Numbered from the stretch's first letter, positions 34,803 through 42,707 are shown. The stretch: 64,000 bases of DNA from Leifsonia sp. Root227 (GCF_001428745.1 NZ_LMIO01000004.1:558001-622000), one strand, 5' to 3'. Numbers and translations are program-made. The notes: generated by a model from the letters alone, not told the origin.

Positions 34803-36312
34803 CCAAGCAGCCCACTGGTGGGCGCAGACCAAGTCGCGCTCCCTCATGACCACCGCCGCCTTCGTCGTGCTGAGCCTCGTGCTCGGCGGCATCTCCTACT
34901 ACGTCTGGTCGTCCCCGACGAGCACGGTCCGCACCGTGGTCGACGCCGCGGCCACCGCCGTCAACCCGCTCGCGGCGCAGAACGCGAGCCTGCAGAAGAA
35001 CCTGAGCACCGCGAAGAAGACCATCGCGACGCAGAACGGCAAACTCTCCTCCCTGCAGCAGCAGGCGCTCGCCGCGCAGGCGTCGACCGCGAAGCAGCTC
35101 GCCTCCGCGCAGCAGCGCGCCGTCACGGCGGAGAAGGCGCTCGCCCAGGCGAAGGCCCAGCTCGCCAGCGCGAACGGCGCCCTCTCGGCCAACGCAGCAG
35201 CCAAGAGCGGCGCGTCCGGTGGCAAGGCAGGAACCGGGGGAGGCACCAGCACCGGAGGCAACGGAAACGGCGGTAACGGCAACGGAGGCGACGGCGGAAA
35301 CATCGCGCCGGAGCCCACCCCGATCACCGCGCCGAGCAAGGCGGAGCTGCTGCAGCCGGCCAGCCGCTACTACGGGATGTACACCGAGCAGGCCCCGTTC
35401 AACTGGGCGACGTTCGACGCGACCAGCGCGAAGGTCGGCGTGCAGCCCAACCTCGTCGGCTACTTCAGCGGCTGGGACGAGACGTTCCGCGCCAGCGCCG
35501 TCACCCGCGCCTGGCAGCAGGGCAGGCTGCCGATGATGACCTGGGAGTCCAGGCCCATCTCGGCGGGCAACGACTCGGTGGATGCGCCGGAGTACTCGCT
35601 CCCGAAGATCATCGGAGGCGACTTCGACGCCTACCTGCACCAGTACGCCAAGGACATCGTGGCGACCGGCCTGCCGCTGGCCATCCGTCTCGACCACGAG
35701 ATGAACGGCGTCTGGTACCCGTGGGCGGAGACCGACGGCAAGGGCAACTCGATCAACGGCAACAGCCCCGGCGACTACGTGAAGATGTGGAAGCACGTCC
35801 ACGACGTCTTCCAGGAGGAGGGCGCGAACGACCTGGTGATCTGGGTGTGGGCGCCGAACATCGTCAACAATCTCCCAGCGCAGCACAAGGTCGACGGCTA
35901 CCTTCCCTCGCTCTACCCCGGCGACGACTACGTCGACTGGGTCGGACTGTCCGGCTACCTGCGGCCGCCGTACAAGGCGGACCAGAGCTTCACGTTCGAT
36001 TACACCTTCACTCCGAGCTTGAACCAGCTCAGGGCCATCACGAAGAAGCCGATCGTCCTCGCGGAGGTGGGGGCGTCGGAGACGCAGGGCCATAAGACGG
36101 CCTGGGTCACCGACTTCTTCAACGCCTTCTCCAAGCCGGAGAACGACGACATCATCGGGTTCTCCTGGTTCAACCTCGCCGTGACGAGCTACGTCGAGGG
36201 GGTCAGAGCGACGAACGACTGGCGCATCGACTCCCGCGCAGACACGCTCTCCGCGTTCATCTCCGGGATCACGCGCCCGGAGGACCACTTCACGCTCACC
36301 CCGGCGCAATGA
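34795..36312 (+). CDS. membrane-anchored GH26-type glycan hydrolase
   Basis: 505 residues. The TTG start at 34795 overlaps the synthase stop by eight bases and has GGAGG eight bases upstream (ATGGAGGCC), so translation is coupled. One N-terminal membrane helix (ttAAFVVLSLVLGGISYYVW) leads to an extracytoplasmic coiled coil (about residues 55-135), a Gly/Asn linker, and a GH26-like barrel. The expected acid is Glu302 in RLDHEMNGVWYPW and the nucleophile Glu424 in VLAEVGAS. GH26 enzymes cleave beta-mannans and related beta-glycans. Here, placed beside a polymer synthase, it may trim or release the nascent exopolysaccharide, as dedicated glycanases do in cellulose, alginate and Psl systems. The true substrate is unproven. 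Confidence 0.85.
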   Translation: MSSQAAHWWAQTKSRSLMTTAAFVVLSLVLGGISYYVWSSPTSTVRTVVDAAATAVNPLAAQNASLQKNLSTAKKTIATQNGKLSSLQQQALAAQASTAKQLASAQQRAVTAEKALAQAKAQLASANGALSANAAAKSGASGGKAGTGGGTSTGGNGNGGNGNGGDGGNIAPEPTPITAPSKAELLQPASRYYGMYTEQAPFNWATFDATSAKVGVQPNLVGYFSGWDETFRASAVTRAWQQGRLPMMTWESRPISAGNDSVDAPEYSLPKIIGGDFDAYLHQYAKDIVATGLPLAIRLDHEMNGVWYPWAETDGKGNSINGNSPGDYVKMWKHVHDVFQEEGANDLVIWVWAPNIVNNLPAQHKVDGYLPSLYPGDDYVDWVGLSGYLRPPYKADQSFTFDYTFTPSLNQLRAITKKPIVLAEVGASETQGHKTAWVTDFFNAFSKPENDDIIGFSWFNLAVTSYVEGVRATNDWRIDSRADTLSAFISGITRPEDHFTLTPAQ

Positions 36313-36347
36313 CCTCAGCGAACATCCCAGCGAAAGGACCACGCGAC

Positions 36348-37748
36348 ATGACCACCAAGAAGACCACCAAGGAACAGCCGGCCCCGCGCATCAGCGTGAT
36401 CGGCACCGGATACCTCGGAGCCACCCACGCCGCAGCGATGGCCGAGCTCGGGTTCGACGTGATCGGCGTCGACACCGACCAGAGCAAGGTCGACGCCCTC
36501 CGCGACGGCCGCGTGCCGTTCTTCGAGCCAGGCCTGCCGGAGCTCATCACCCAGCACGTCGCATCCGGTCGGCTCAGCTTCACCACCGACATCGCTGAGG
36601 CGACAGCGCTCGCCGACGTGCATTTCATCTGCGTCGGCACGCCGCAGCAGTCGGGCAGCTTCGCCGCCAACCTCAGCTACGTGGAGGCTGCGGCGCGGTC
36701 GATCGCGCAGAACATGACGCACGACGGCGTCATCGTCGGCAAGTCGACCGTCCCGGTCGGCACGGCCGCCAGGCTGCGCGCCATCGTGGCCGCCGAGCTG
36801 CCGGACGGCATCTCGGCCGAGCTGGTCTGGAACCCCGAGTTCCTCCGCGAGGGCAAGGCCGTGGACGACACGCTCTCTCCCGACCGTCTCGTCTTCGGCG
36901 GAACGTCCGAGCGTTCCGAGGCCGTGCTGCGCCGCATCTACGCGACCCCGATCGCGGCGGGCACGCCGGTCCTCGTGGCCGACCTGCCGACCGCCGAGCT
37001 GGTGAAGGTGAGCGCCAACGCGTTCCTCGCCACCAAGATCTCGTTCATCAACGCCATCTCCGAGGTGTGCGACGCCGCAGGCGCCGATGTGTCCCTGCTG
37101 GCGGATGCGCTCGGTCACGACGTTCGGATCGGTCGCCAGTTCCTGAACGCCGGCCTCGGCTTCGGCGGCGGCTGCCTGCCCAAGGACATCCGCGCCCTGA
37201 TGCACCGGTCGAGCGAGCTCGGTGCGCACGCGGCGGTCGGCCTGCTGCAGCAGGTGGACGAGATCAACATGGGCCGCCGCCAGCGGGTCATCGACCTCGC
37301 CATCGCGGCCTGCGGCGGCTCGGTGCTCAACCGCAGGATCGGCGTGCTCGGGGCCGCGTTCAAGCCGCACACGGACGACGTGCGCGACTCGCCGGCTCTC
37401 AACGTCGCCGCCGCCCTTCACCTCCGCGGAGCGCAGGTCGTCGTGTACGACCCGGAGGCGCGCTCCACCGCCCAGCGCATGTTCCCGACCCTCGGCTACG
37501 CCGACTCGGTCGAGGAAGCGGTGAACGGCGCTGACGTGACGGTCGTGCTCACCGAGTGGCCCGAGTTCGTCGAGGCCGACCCTGCCGCCCTCGCGGCGAT
37601 CGTGCACGGTAAAACGGTGATCGACGCCCGCAACTGCCTCGACGCCGGCGCGTGGTCGGCCGCAGGCTGGGCGGTGCACGTCATGGGCAGGGTGCCGGAG
37701 GGCGCCCCGCTGGCCGACGACCTCGCCGCGCTCGCCGGCGTGCGCTGA
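36348..37748 (+). CDS. UDP-glucose 6-dehydrogenase
   Basis: 466 residues from the ATG at 36348, preceded by AAAGGA nine bases upstream; an ATG at 36309 overlapping the GH26 stop (ATGA) would add 13. The family pattern is complete: N-terminal NAD-binding ISVIGTGYLGATHAAAMAELG, central NPEFLREGKAVDD, catalytic cysteine in GFGGGCLPKD (Cys276), and GAAFKPHTDDVRDSPAL. It oxidises UDP-glucose to UDP-glucuronate with two NAD+. In streptococcal capsule operons this is HasB. It sits between GH26 and galU on the same strand, supplying the donor to the synthase. UDP-ManNAc dehydrogenase is a less likely alternative. Confidence 0.93.
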   Translation: MTTKKTTKEQPAPRISVIGTGYLGATHAAAMAELGFDVIGVDTDQSKVDALRDGRVPFFEPGLPELITQHVASGRLSFTTDIAEATALADVHFICVGTPQQSGSFAANLSYVEAAARSIAQNMTHDGVIVGKSTVPVGTAARLRAIVAAELPDGISAELVWNPEFLREGKAVDDTLSPDRLVFGGTSERSEAVLRRIYATPIAAGTPVLVADLPTAELVKVSANAFLATKISFINAISEVCDAAGADVSLLADALGHDVRIGRQFLNAGLGFGGGCLPKDIRALMHRSSELGAHAAVGLLQQVDEINMGRRQRVIDLAIAACGGSVLNRRIGVLGAAFKPHTDDVRDSPALNVAAALHLRGAQVVVYDPEARSTAQRMFPTLGYADSVEEAVNGADVTVVLTEWPEFVEADPAALAAIVHGKTVIDARNCLDAGAWSAAGWAVHVMGRVPEGAPLADDLAALAGVR

Positions 37749-37817
37749 GCGCATCCACCGCATCCACCGCATCCCCCCTTTTCGGCTGTTCCCCGCTTCC
37801 TTCGAGAGGAAACCATC

Positions 37818-38867
37818 ATGACCAGTTACGTCACCAAGGCTGTCATTCCGGCCGCAGGGCTCGGCACGCGCTTCCTGCCGGCCACCAAGGCCATGCCCAA
37901 AGAGATGCTCCCCGTCGTCGACAAGCCCGCCATCCAGTACGTGGTCGAGGAGGCGGTCGGCGCAGGCCTGAACGATGTCCTGCTCGTGACGGGCCGCAAC
38001 AAGAACGCGCTGGAGAACCACTTCGACCGCAACACAGAGCTCGAGGACACCCTCGCCAGGAAGGGCGACCTCGACCGGCTGGAGAAGGTCAACCAGTCCA
38101 CGTCGCTCGCCGACATGCACTACGTACGCCAGGGCGACCCGAAGGGTCTCGGCCACGCCGTGCTCCGCGCCAAGATGCACATCGGCCACGAGCCGTTCGC
38201 CGTCCTCCTCGGCGACGACATCATCGACGCCCGCGACCCGCTGCTGTCCAGGATGCTCGAGGTGCAGCGGCAGCTCAACACCACGGTCGTCGCTCTCCTC
38301 GAGGTCGACCCGAGCCAGATCCACCTCTACGGTGCCGCCGCAGTGGTCGAGACGGACGAGGACGACGTCGTGCGGATCACCGGCCTGGTCGAGAAGCCGG
38401 ACCGCGAGAGCGCTCCGTCGAACTATGCGGTGATCGGGCGTTACGTGCTGCGGCCGGAGATCTTCGACATCCTGGAGAAGACGGAGCCCGGCAAGGGCGG
38501 CGAGATCCAGCTGACGGATGCGCTGCAGGGCCTCGCTACCGCGCCATCGTGGACGGGCGGCGTGCACGGCGTCGTCTTCTCCGGGCGTCGCTACGACACC
38601 GGCGACCGCCTGGACTACATCAAGGCGATCGTGCAGCTCGCCGCCGCCCGCGACGACCTCGGCAAGGACCTCGTGCCGTGGCTGCGCGAGTTCACCGCGA
38701 CGGACGGCGTGGATGCGGTCGAGGCGGCCGCTCCCGTCGCTCCCGCACCGGCCCAGCCGGCCAAGCCCGCCAAGCCGGCGAAGCCGACCGTCGCGACCAT
38801 CCCGGCCGAGCCGGCGGCAGAGCCCGTGCCGCGCAAGCGCGACCTGGTGCCGGTGGCAGGAGCCTGA
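37818..38867 (+). CDS. galU: UTP--glucose-1-phosphate uridylyltransferase
   Basis: 349 residues. The N-terminus KAVIPAAGLGTRFLPATKAMPKEMLPVVDKPAIQYVVEEA is the GalU nucleotidyltransferase signature, followed by PKGLGHAVLRAK, VLLGDDI and GLVEKPDRESAPSNYAVIGRY. It makes UDP-glucose from UTP and glucose-1-phosphate, the substrate of the upstream dehydrogenase. After about residue 290 there is an unusual ~50-residue Ala/Pro/Lys tail with PAKPAKPAKP repeats, not part of the catalytic fold. AGAGGAAACC ribosome site. Last gene of the putative polysaccharide operon; a terminator hairpin follows 15 bases after the stop. Confidence 0.94.
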   Translation: MTSYVTKAVIPAAGLGTRFLPATKAMPKEMLPVVDKPAIQYVVEEAVGAGLNDVLLVTGRNKNALENHFDRNTELEDTLARKGDLDRLEKVNQSTSLADMHYVRQGDPKGLGHAVLRAKMHIGHEPFAVLLGDDIIDARDPLLSRMLEVQRQLNTTVVALLEVDPSQIHLYGAAAVVETDEDDVVRITGLVEKPDRESAPSNYAVIGRYVLRPEIFDILEKTEPGKGGEIQLTDALQGLATAPSWTGGVHGVVFSGRRYDTGDRLDYIKAIVQLAAARDDLGKDLVPWLREFTATDGVDAVEAAAPVAPAPAQPAKPAKPAKPTVATIPAEPAAEPVPRKRDLVPVAGA

Positions 38868-38882
38868 CCACTCGCTGAATCT

Positions 38883-38915
38883 CACGGCCCTCGCGTCATG
38901 AACGCGAGGGCCGTG
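38883..38915 (+). terminator. terminator hairpin after galU
   Basis: A perfect 14-base stem (38883-38896 with 38902-38915; CACGGCCCTCGCGT) closes a 5-base loop CATGA. It follows the galU stop by 15 bases and marks the end of the polysaccharide operon. Only a short pyrimidine run follows. Confidence 0.8.
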
Positions 38916-38971
38916 CATCTCTTCGGGTGCCGCTGTCGTCGGCGGCCATCTACCCGAATGGATGTGCACCC

Positions 38972-40201
38972 GTGTCCCGAAAACTGCTCGCTATCGTCCT
39001 CTCCGCCGTCGGCCTCCTCGGCCTGAGCGGGCTGAGCCTCCTCGCCGCCCCGACGGCGGAGGCTGCCGTCATCCCCAACGCCATCACCGGCGTCTCCCTC
39101 ACCTCCACGCCCTCGGTCGGCAGATACGCCACGTCGACCTTCGACTGCACCTGGGCGGTTCCGGACGGCTCGTCCGCCGGCGACACGTTCACCCTCCAGC
39201 TCCCGCAACAGCTCTCCTGGTTCGGCACGGCCGACTTCGACCTGAAGGACACGGCGGGGGATGTGGTCGCCACGGCCCACGCCGACGCCTCCGGTCTGGT
39301 CACCTTCATCCTCACGAGCTTCGTGTCGACGCATCCCCACTCGGTGAACGGCACCTGCGCCTTCACGACGCTGTTCACCGCCGAGCAGACCCAGGCGGGT
39401 CCGACCACTCTGCAGTTCATGGTCGGATCGACCGTCTATCCGATCGATGTCGTCGAGGCTGGACCGTGCACCAGCTCGTGCGAGACCGCCGCTCCGACGA
39501 CGGCGTCGAAGAACGGATACTGGGCGGACACCGCGCAGACCCGAATCCACTCGTTCATCGAGGATCCGGCGACCACCGACACCGTGAACACGGTCACGAT
39601 CACGGACACCCCGGCGGGCGGAACGTCGATCGACTGCACGAGCGTCGCCCCGACGATCGGCATGTGGGACCCGGCGACGGGAGCCATCGCGCAGCCGGAC
39701 CGGAGCGCCGACTATCCCGCCGCTGTCGACTGCACGCCGGCCGGCGTGACGGTCACCTGGGCGGATGTGCCAGCGGGCCAATACACCAGGCTCGACCTCG
39801 ACACCGTGGTGACGGATGCGGCGCTCGGCGCATACAAGAACACGGGAACCGTGGTGATGAACGGTGAATCGACGCCCGTGCAGTCGACCGTGGAGACGAC
39901 GGCGGCCGCCGGGACGGGAACCGGGCAGGCACCCGCGTCCAGGCCGACGCCGACGCCGACGCCCACGGCGACTCTGACGCCCACCCCGACGCCGACCTCC
40001 ACGCTGACACCCGCACCCGCTGGAGCCACGTCGACTCCCGCGCCGTCGGCCACCGGCCCGGCGACGCCGTCAGCGAGGGAACACCTCGCCGAGACCGGCT
40101 CCGACCTCACCGCGCCGCTCTCCGCCGCGCTCGCCCTCACCGCCGCAGGGGTCGGAATCGCGATCGCCAGGACCTACCGCCGCAGGCACGCTACGCGCTG
40201 A
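38972..40201 (+). CDS. sortase-anchored surface protein with Ig-like adhesin domain (LAETG)
   Basis: About 409 residues from the GTG at 38972 (38927 is an alternative). A signal peptide (RKLLAIVLSAVGLLGLSGLSLLAAPTAEAA) is followed by an SDR-type Ig-like domain (GDTFTLQLPQQLSWFGTADFDLKDTAGDVV), a second beta-rich domain with cysteines (CTSSCE, DCTS, DCTP), a Pro/Thr-rich wall-spanning stalk (about 315-370, TPTPTPTATLTPTP) and a C-terminal sorting signal: LAETG, a hydrophobic helix and RTYRRRH. LAxTG is the recognition motif of class E sortases of actinobacteria. It probably acts as an adhesin. It lies 105 bases after galU, beyond the terminator, so it is likely a separate transcript beside the polysaccharide operon. 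Confidence 0.82.
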   Translation: MSRKLLAIVLSAVGLLGLSGLSLLAAPTAEAAVIPNAITGVSLTSTPSVGRYATSTFDCTWAVPDGSSAGDTFTLQLPQQLSWFGTADFDLKDTAGDVVATAHADASGLVTFILTSFVSTHPHSVNGTCAFTTLFTAEQTQAGPTTLQFMVGSTVYPIDVVEAGPCTSSCETAAPTTASKNGYWADTAQTRIHSFIEDPATTDTVNTVTITDTPAGGTSIDCTSVAPTIGMWDPATGAIAQPDRSADYPAAVDCTPAGVTVTWADVPAGQYTRLDLDTVVTDAALGAYKNTGTVVMNGESTPVQSTVETTAAAGTGTGQAPASRPTPTPTPTATLTPTPTPTSTLTPAPAGATSTPAPSATGPATPSAREHLAETGSDLTAPLSAALALTAAGVGIAIARTYRRRHATR

Positions 40202-40206
40202 CCCGG

Positions 40207-40500
40207 TCAGTCGAGCCCGAGGCGCTTGAGCGTGTGGTGCTCGCTGTGCCCGGCGTCCGTCTCGATCTCGTCCACCGCGATCGGGATGCCTGGACCGATG
40301 GCGAGCCACACGAAACCGTCCCTGTGGACGAGGGGAACCAGGTCGGTGGTGCCGTCCTTGAGGAGGGTGCGCACGCGCTTCAGCAGTGCGTACCCTTCTG
40401 ACGGCCTTGTCACGTACGTCTTGCGCCGATAATGGACGACGTGCGCGACGGTCTTCGCGCCGAGTCCTTCCACCTGGGCGTCGGTCAGTGCCTCGGTCAT
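40207..40500 (-). CDS. small conserved-looking protein of unknown function
   Basis: 97 residues from the ATG at 40500, which has AAAGGA six bases upstream; longer in-frame starts at 40536 and 40566 lack such a site. It reads MTEALTDAQVEGLGAKTVAHVV, then a basic strand (HYRRKTYVTRPSEGYALLKRVRTLLKDG), and a beta-like end (LVPLVHRDGFVWLAIGPGIPIAVDEIETD). No signal peptide or membrane segment. Codon use matches its neighbours, and a gene of this size in this group is plausible, but no family is recognised. Convergent with the LAETG protein (stops five bases apart). Confidence 0.6.
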   Translation of the reverse strand: MTEALTDAQVEGLGAKTVAHVVHYRRKTYVTRPSEGYALLKRVRTLLKDGTTDLVPLVHRDGFVWLAIGPGIPIAVDEIETDAGHSEHHTLKRLGLD

Positions 40501-40656
40501 CTGCGGTCCTTTCGGGTCGTGCTCTCGGGCGTTCATTGACGGTACTCGCGTCCCAGGCCGAGTCAACCGAGCCGAACGTGCAGAGCCGGCCGGTGTCGCG
40601 CATCCAGAGCCCGCCGCCCTGGACGCGCGGGTGGCAGATGGCCTACCGTGCTGTGT

Positions 40657-40719
40657 ATGGGAACACTGAACAGCGTCGCCTGCGGGCGACGCGTGATCGC
40701 GCGGGAGCGTCGCGCCTGA
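40657..40719 (+). CDS. possible 20-residue leader peptide of erm
   Basis: ATG at 40657 opens a 20-codon frame encoding a peptide that ends GRRVIARERRA. TACCGT lies seven bases upstream, matching the leaderless promoter pattern seen at other genes here. The Arg-x-Arg run (RER) resembles the +x+ motif on which ribosomes stall in the presence of macrolides. The stop codon lies inside a hairpin. It is 129 bases upstream of the erm start. No database support is available. Confidence 0.4.
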   Translation: MGTLNSVACGRRVIARERRA

Positions 40720-40842
40720 CGGCGCGCTTCCACCGATTCACTGATCGCGCCGTACCTCCGGAGACCTTCGCGCCCCGGATACGGAAGCCGTTCGTGCTGC
40801 CTCCGACCTGTTCCGCGGGCGCTCCATCCTTCGTTGCTGGAG
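40673..40842 (+). promoter_or_regulatory. possible translational attenuator of erm
   Basis: Three hairpins are visible. GCGTCGCC/GGCGACGC (40673-40692) lies within the leader frame, CGCGCC/GGCGCG (40711-40726) spans its stop codon, and CTCCA (40822-40826) pairs with TGGAG (40838-40842), which is the ribosome site of erm. Stalling on the leader could rearrange these and free the erm site. This is inferred from sequence only; no folding was run. Confidence 0.4.
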
Positions 40843-40848
40843 TCCCAC

Positions 40849-41691
40849 GTGCGTACCCATTCCTCTCGTCCATCCCATCCATCCCGTCCCTCCCGCGCAT
40901 CCCGACCGGTCGCCCCGGTCGGCGGCAGGCATGAGCTCGGCCAGAACTTCCTCGTCCACCAGGCCACCATCGACAGGGTCGTCGCCCTCACCCGGGCGAC
41001 GCGCGGGCCGATCCTCGAGATCGGCGCGGGCGACGGCGCCATCACCAGGCACCTGGCCAGGCTCGGCCGCGACCTGCTGGCGATCGACCTCGACGGCGCC
41101 AGCGTGCGCCGTCTGGCCGAGCGGCTGCCGTCCGCCGACATCCGCCAGGCGGACGCGCTGCGCTTCCCGCTGGACAGGCCGGTCGTCGTCGGCAATCTTC
41201 CGTTCCACCTGACCACTCCCATCCTGCGCCGCCTGCTCGGCTCCGGCCGGTGGCGCAGCGCCATCGTGATCACCCAGTGGGAGGTGGCACGCAAGCGCGC
41301 GGGCGTCGGCGGACGCACCATGATGACGGCACAGGCCGCCCCCTGGTTCGACTTCGCGCTGCACGCCCGAGTGCCATCCGACGGCTTCCGTCCACGACCG
41401 TCCGTCGACGGCGGCCTCCTCACCGTCGAGCGACGACGCGACCCCCTGATCCGCTCGACCGAGCGCCGGGCATACGAGCGCTTCGTGGCAGCCGTCTTCA
41501 CCGGCCACGGCAGGGGCATGGATGCGATCCTCGCCAACGCGGTCGGCGTCCCCACTGCGGCGCGCAGGTCGGCGCTGGCCGCGGCAGAGGTGGCGCCGTC
41601 CGCACTGCCGCGCGACCTGACCGCGGAGGCGTGGGTGCAGGTGTGGGCGCACTGTGCAACGTTCGCAGGCGGCGCGCGGGGGAGGAGGTAG
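40849..41691 (+). CDS. erm: Erm family 23S rRNA (adenine-N6)-dimethyltransferase
   Basis: 280 residues from the GTG at 40849, which has GGAG six bases upstream; a TTG at 40834 is less likely. A Ser/Arg/Pro-rich N-terminus (SSRPSHPSRPSRASRP) precedes GRHELGQNFLVHQATIDRVV, then the SAM motif ILEIGAGDGAITRHLA, acidic ligand IDLDG, catalytic loop VVGNLPFHLTTPILRRLL (N-x-P-F), and FDFALHARVPSDGFRPRPSVDGGLL. The NLPFH loop and C-terminus point to Erm, not the housekeeping KsgA (NLPYN). It would methylate A2058 of 23S rRNA, giving macrolide-lincosamide-streptogramin B resistance. Its stop TAG doubles as the start of the -10 box of the next gene. Confidence 0.88.
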   Translation: MRTHSSRPSHPSRPSRASRPVAPVGGRHELGQNFLVHQATIDRVVALTRATRGPILEIGAGDGAITRHLARLGRDLLAIDLDGASVRRLAERLPSADIRQADALRFPLDRPVVVGNLPFHLTTPILRRLLGSGRWRSAIVITQWEVARKRAGVGGRTMMTAQAAPWFDFALHARVPSDGFRPRPSVDGGLLTVERRRDPLIRSTERRAYERFVAAVFTGHGRGMDAILANAVGVPTAARRSALAAAEVAPSALPRDLTAEAWVQVWAHCATFAGGARGRR

Positions 41692-41701
41692 CGTTGCCGT
41701 C

Positions 41702-42451
41702 GTGCTGCCTCTCCCGTCTCCCGCCGAGCTGGACGACCTCGCCGACCGCGGCTGGCCGGCGCTCGAGCGCGAAGCGCTCGGCCCGTGGACGCTCCGCTTC
41801 GCGGACGGCGTCACCAACCGCGCCAACTCGGTCCTCCCCTCCGGACGGGCGGATGCGGCCGCCGTGCCCGACCTCGTCGCCGTCGCCGAGCAGGCATACC
41901 GTCGTCGCGGCCTGCCCACGGTCTTCCAGGTCAGCCCGGCCACCGACGCTGCCCTCCCCGCCGAGCTCGCGGCCCGCGGCTATCGTGAGCACTCGGCCAC
42001 GCGCATCCTGGTCGCCGACCGCGCGACGATCGCGGCGGCTTCCGTTGCCGTCGACATCGCCTCCCTCCCGTCCGAGCCGTGGATGGAGCTCTGGTGGTCG
42101 GTCGACGGCCGCGGCGACCGGGCAGCGCAGGCCGTCGCCGAGCGCATCCTCGCCGGGGTCCAGGCGCTCTACGCCGCCTCAGGCCCGGCGGAACGCCCGG
42201 ATGCAGTGGCCCGTCTCGCCGTCGTCGACGGCTGGGGCGGCCTGTTCTCCGTCGCAACGCGGCCGGAGGCACGCCGCCGCGGCCACGCCGCCACCCTCAT
42301 CCGTGCGGTCGCCGACGCCGCAGCGGTCCGCGGTGTCGAGCGCCTCTGGCTGCAGGTCATGGCGGACAACACCGCCGCCGTCGCCCTCTACGAGAGGCTC
42401 GGCTTCGTCCAGGCGTCGGGCTACAGCTACTGGACCGGATCCGCCCTTTGA
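41702..42451 (+). CDS. GNAT family N-acetyltransferase, two-domain
   Basis: 249 residues from the GTG at 41702. The first ~120 residues form a degenerate half; the second half carries the acetyl-CoA motif FSVATRPEARRRGHAATLIRAVADAA (R-R-x-G-H-A) and ends with LWLQVMADNTAAVALYERLGFVQASGYSYWTGSAL. TAGCGT seven bases before the GTG (41689-41694) suggests its own leaderless promoter, overlapping the erm stop. It acetylates an unknown amine or protein. Codon use is the same as the region around it. A hairpin follows 21 bases after the stop. Confidence 0.85.
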   Translation: MLPLPSPAELDDLADRGWPALEREALGPWTLRFADGVTNRANSVLPSGRADAAAVPDLVAVAEQAYRRRGLPTVFQVSPATDAALPAELAARGYREHSATRILVADRATIAAASVAVDIASLPSEPWMELWWSVDGRGDRAAQAVAERILAGVQALYAASGPAERPDAVARLAVVDGWGGLFSVATRPEARRRGHAATLIRAVADAAAVRGVERLWLQVMADNTAAVALYERLGFVQASGYSYWTGSAL

Positions 42452-42472
42452 CATTCGCCCGTTAACGCCGCG

Positions 42473-42514
42473 ATGCCGGGTGCGTGGACCTAGGGAATCC
42501 ACGCAGCCCGGCAT
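42473..42514. terminator. hairpin between convergent genes
   Basis: The arm ATGCCGGGTGCGTGGA (42473-42488) pairs with 42498-42514, with one bulged base; the loop is 42489-42497. It separates the GNAT (+) from threonine aldolase (-). The remaining bases to 42707 show no further gene. Confidence 0.7.
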
Positions 42515-42707
42515 ACGTTCGGGGTTACCTTCGGAGGATATTCGGGTTCCTCCGCCGGCTATCCCAGACTAGCGAAGATCGTGCCAATGTGGGTCAAATG
42601 GAGGACACGATTTGTACCCCAGTAGGAGTGTCATTCTGGCCCTCGCTTGGGGTGTCCCTGGCTCTTGACGTCAAAAAGCCGACGCTGTAGTGCAAGAAAC
42701 GAACTGT

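Noticed and set aside
40849..41691. KsgA (16S dimethyladenosine transferase) as an alternative for the erm gene
   Set aside because: The catalytic loop is NLPFH rather than NLPYN, and the C-terminus and gene setting (possible leader peptide) fit Erm; KsgA is normally near a different set of housekeeping genes.
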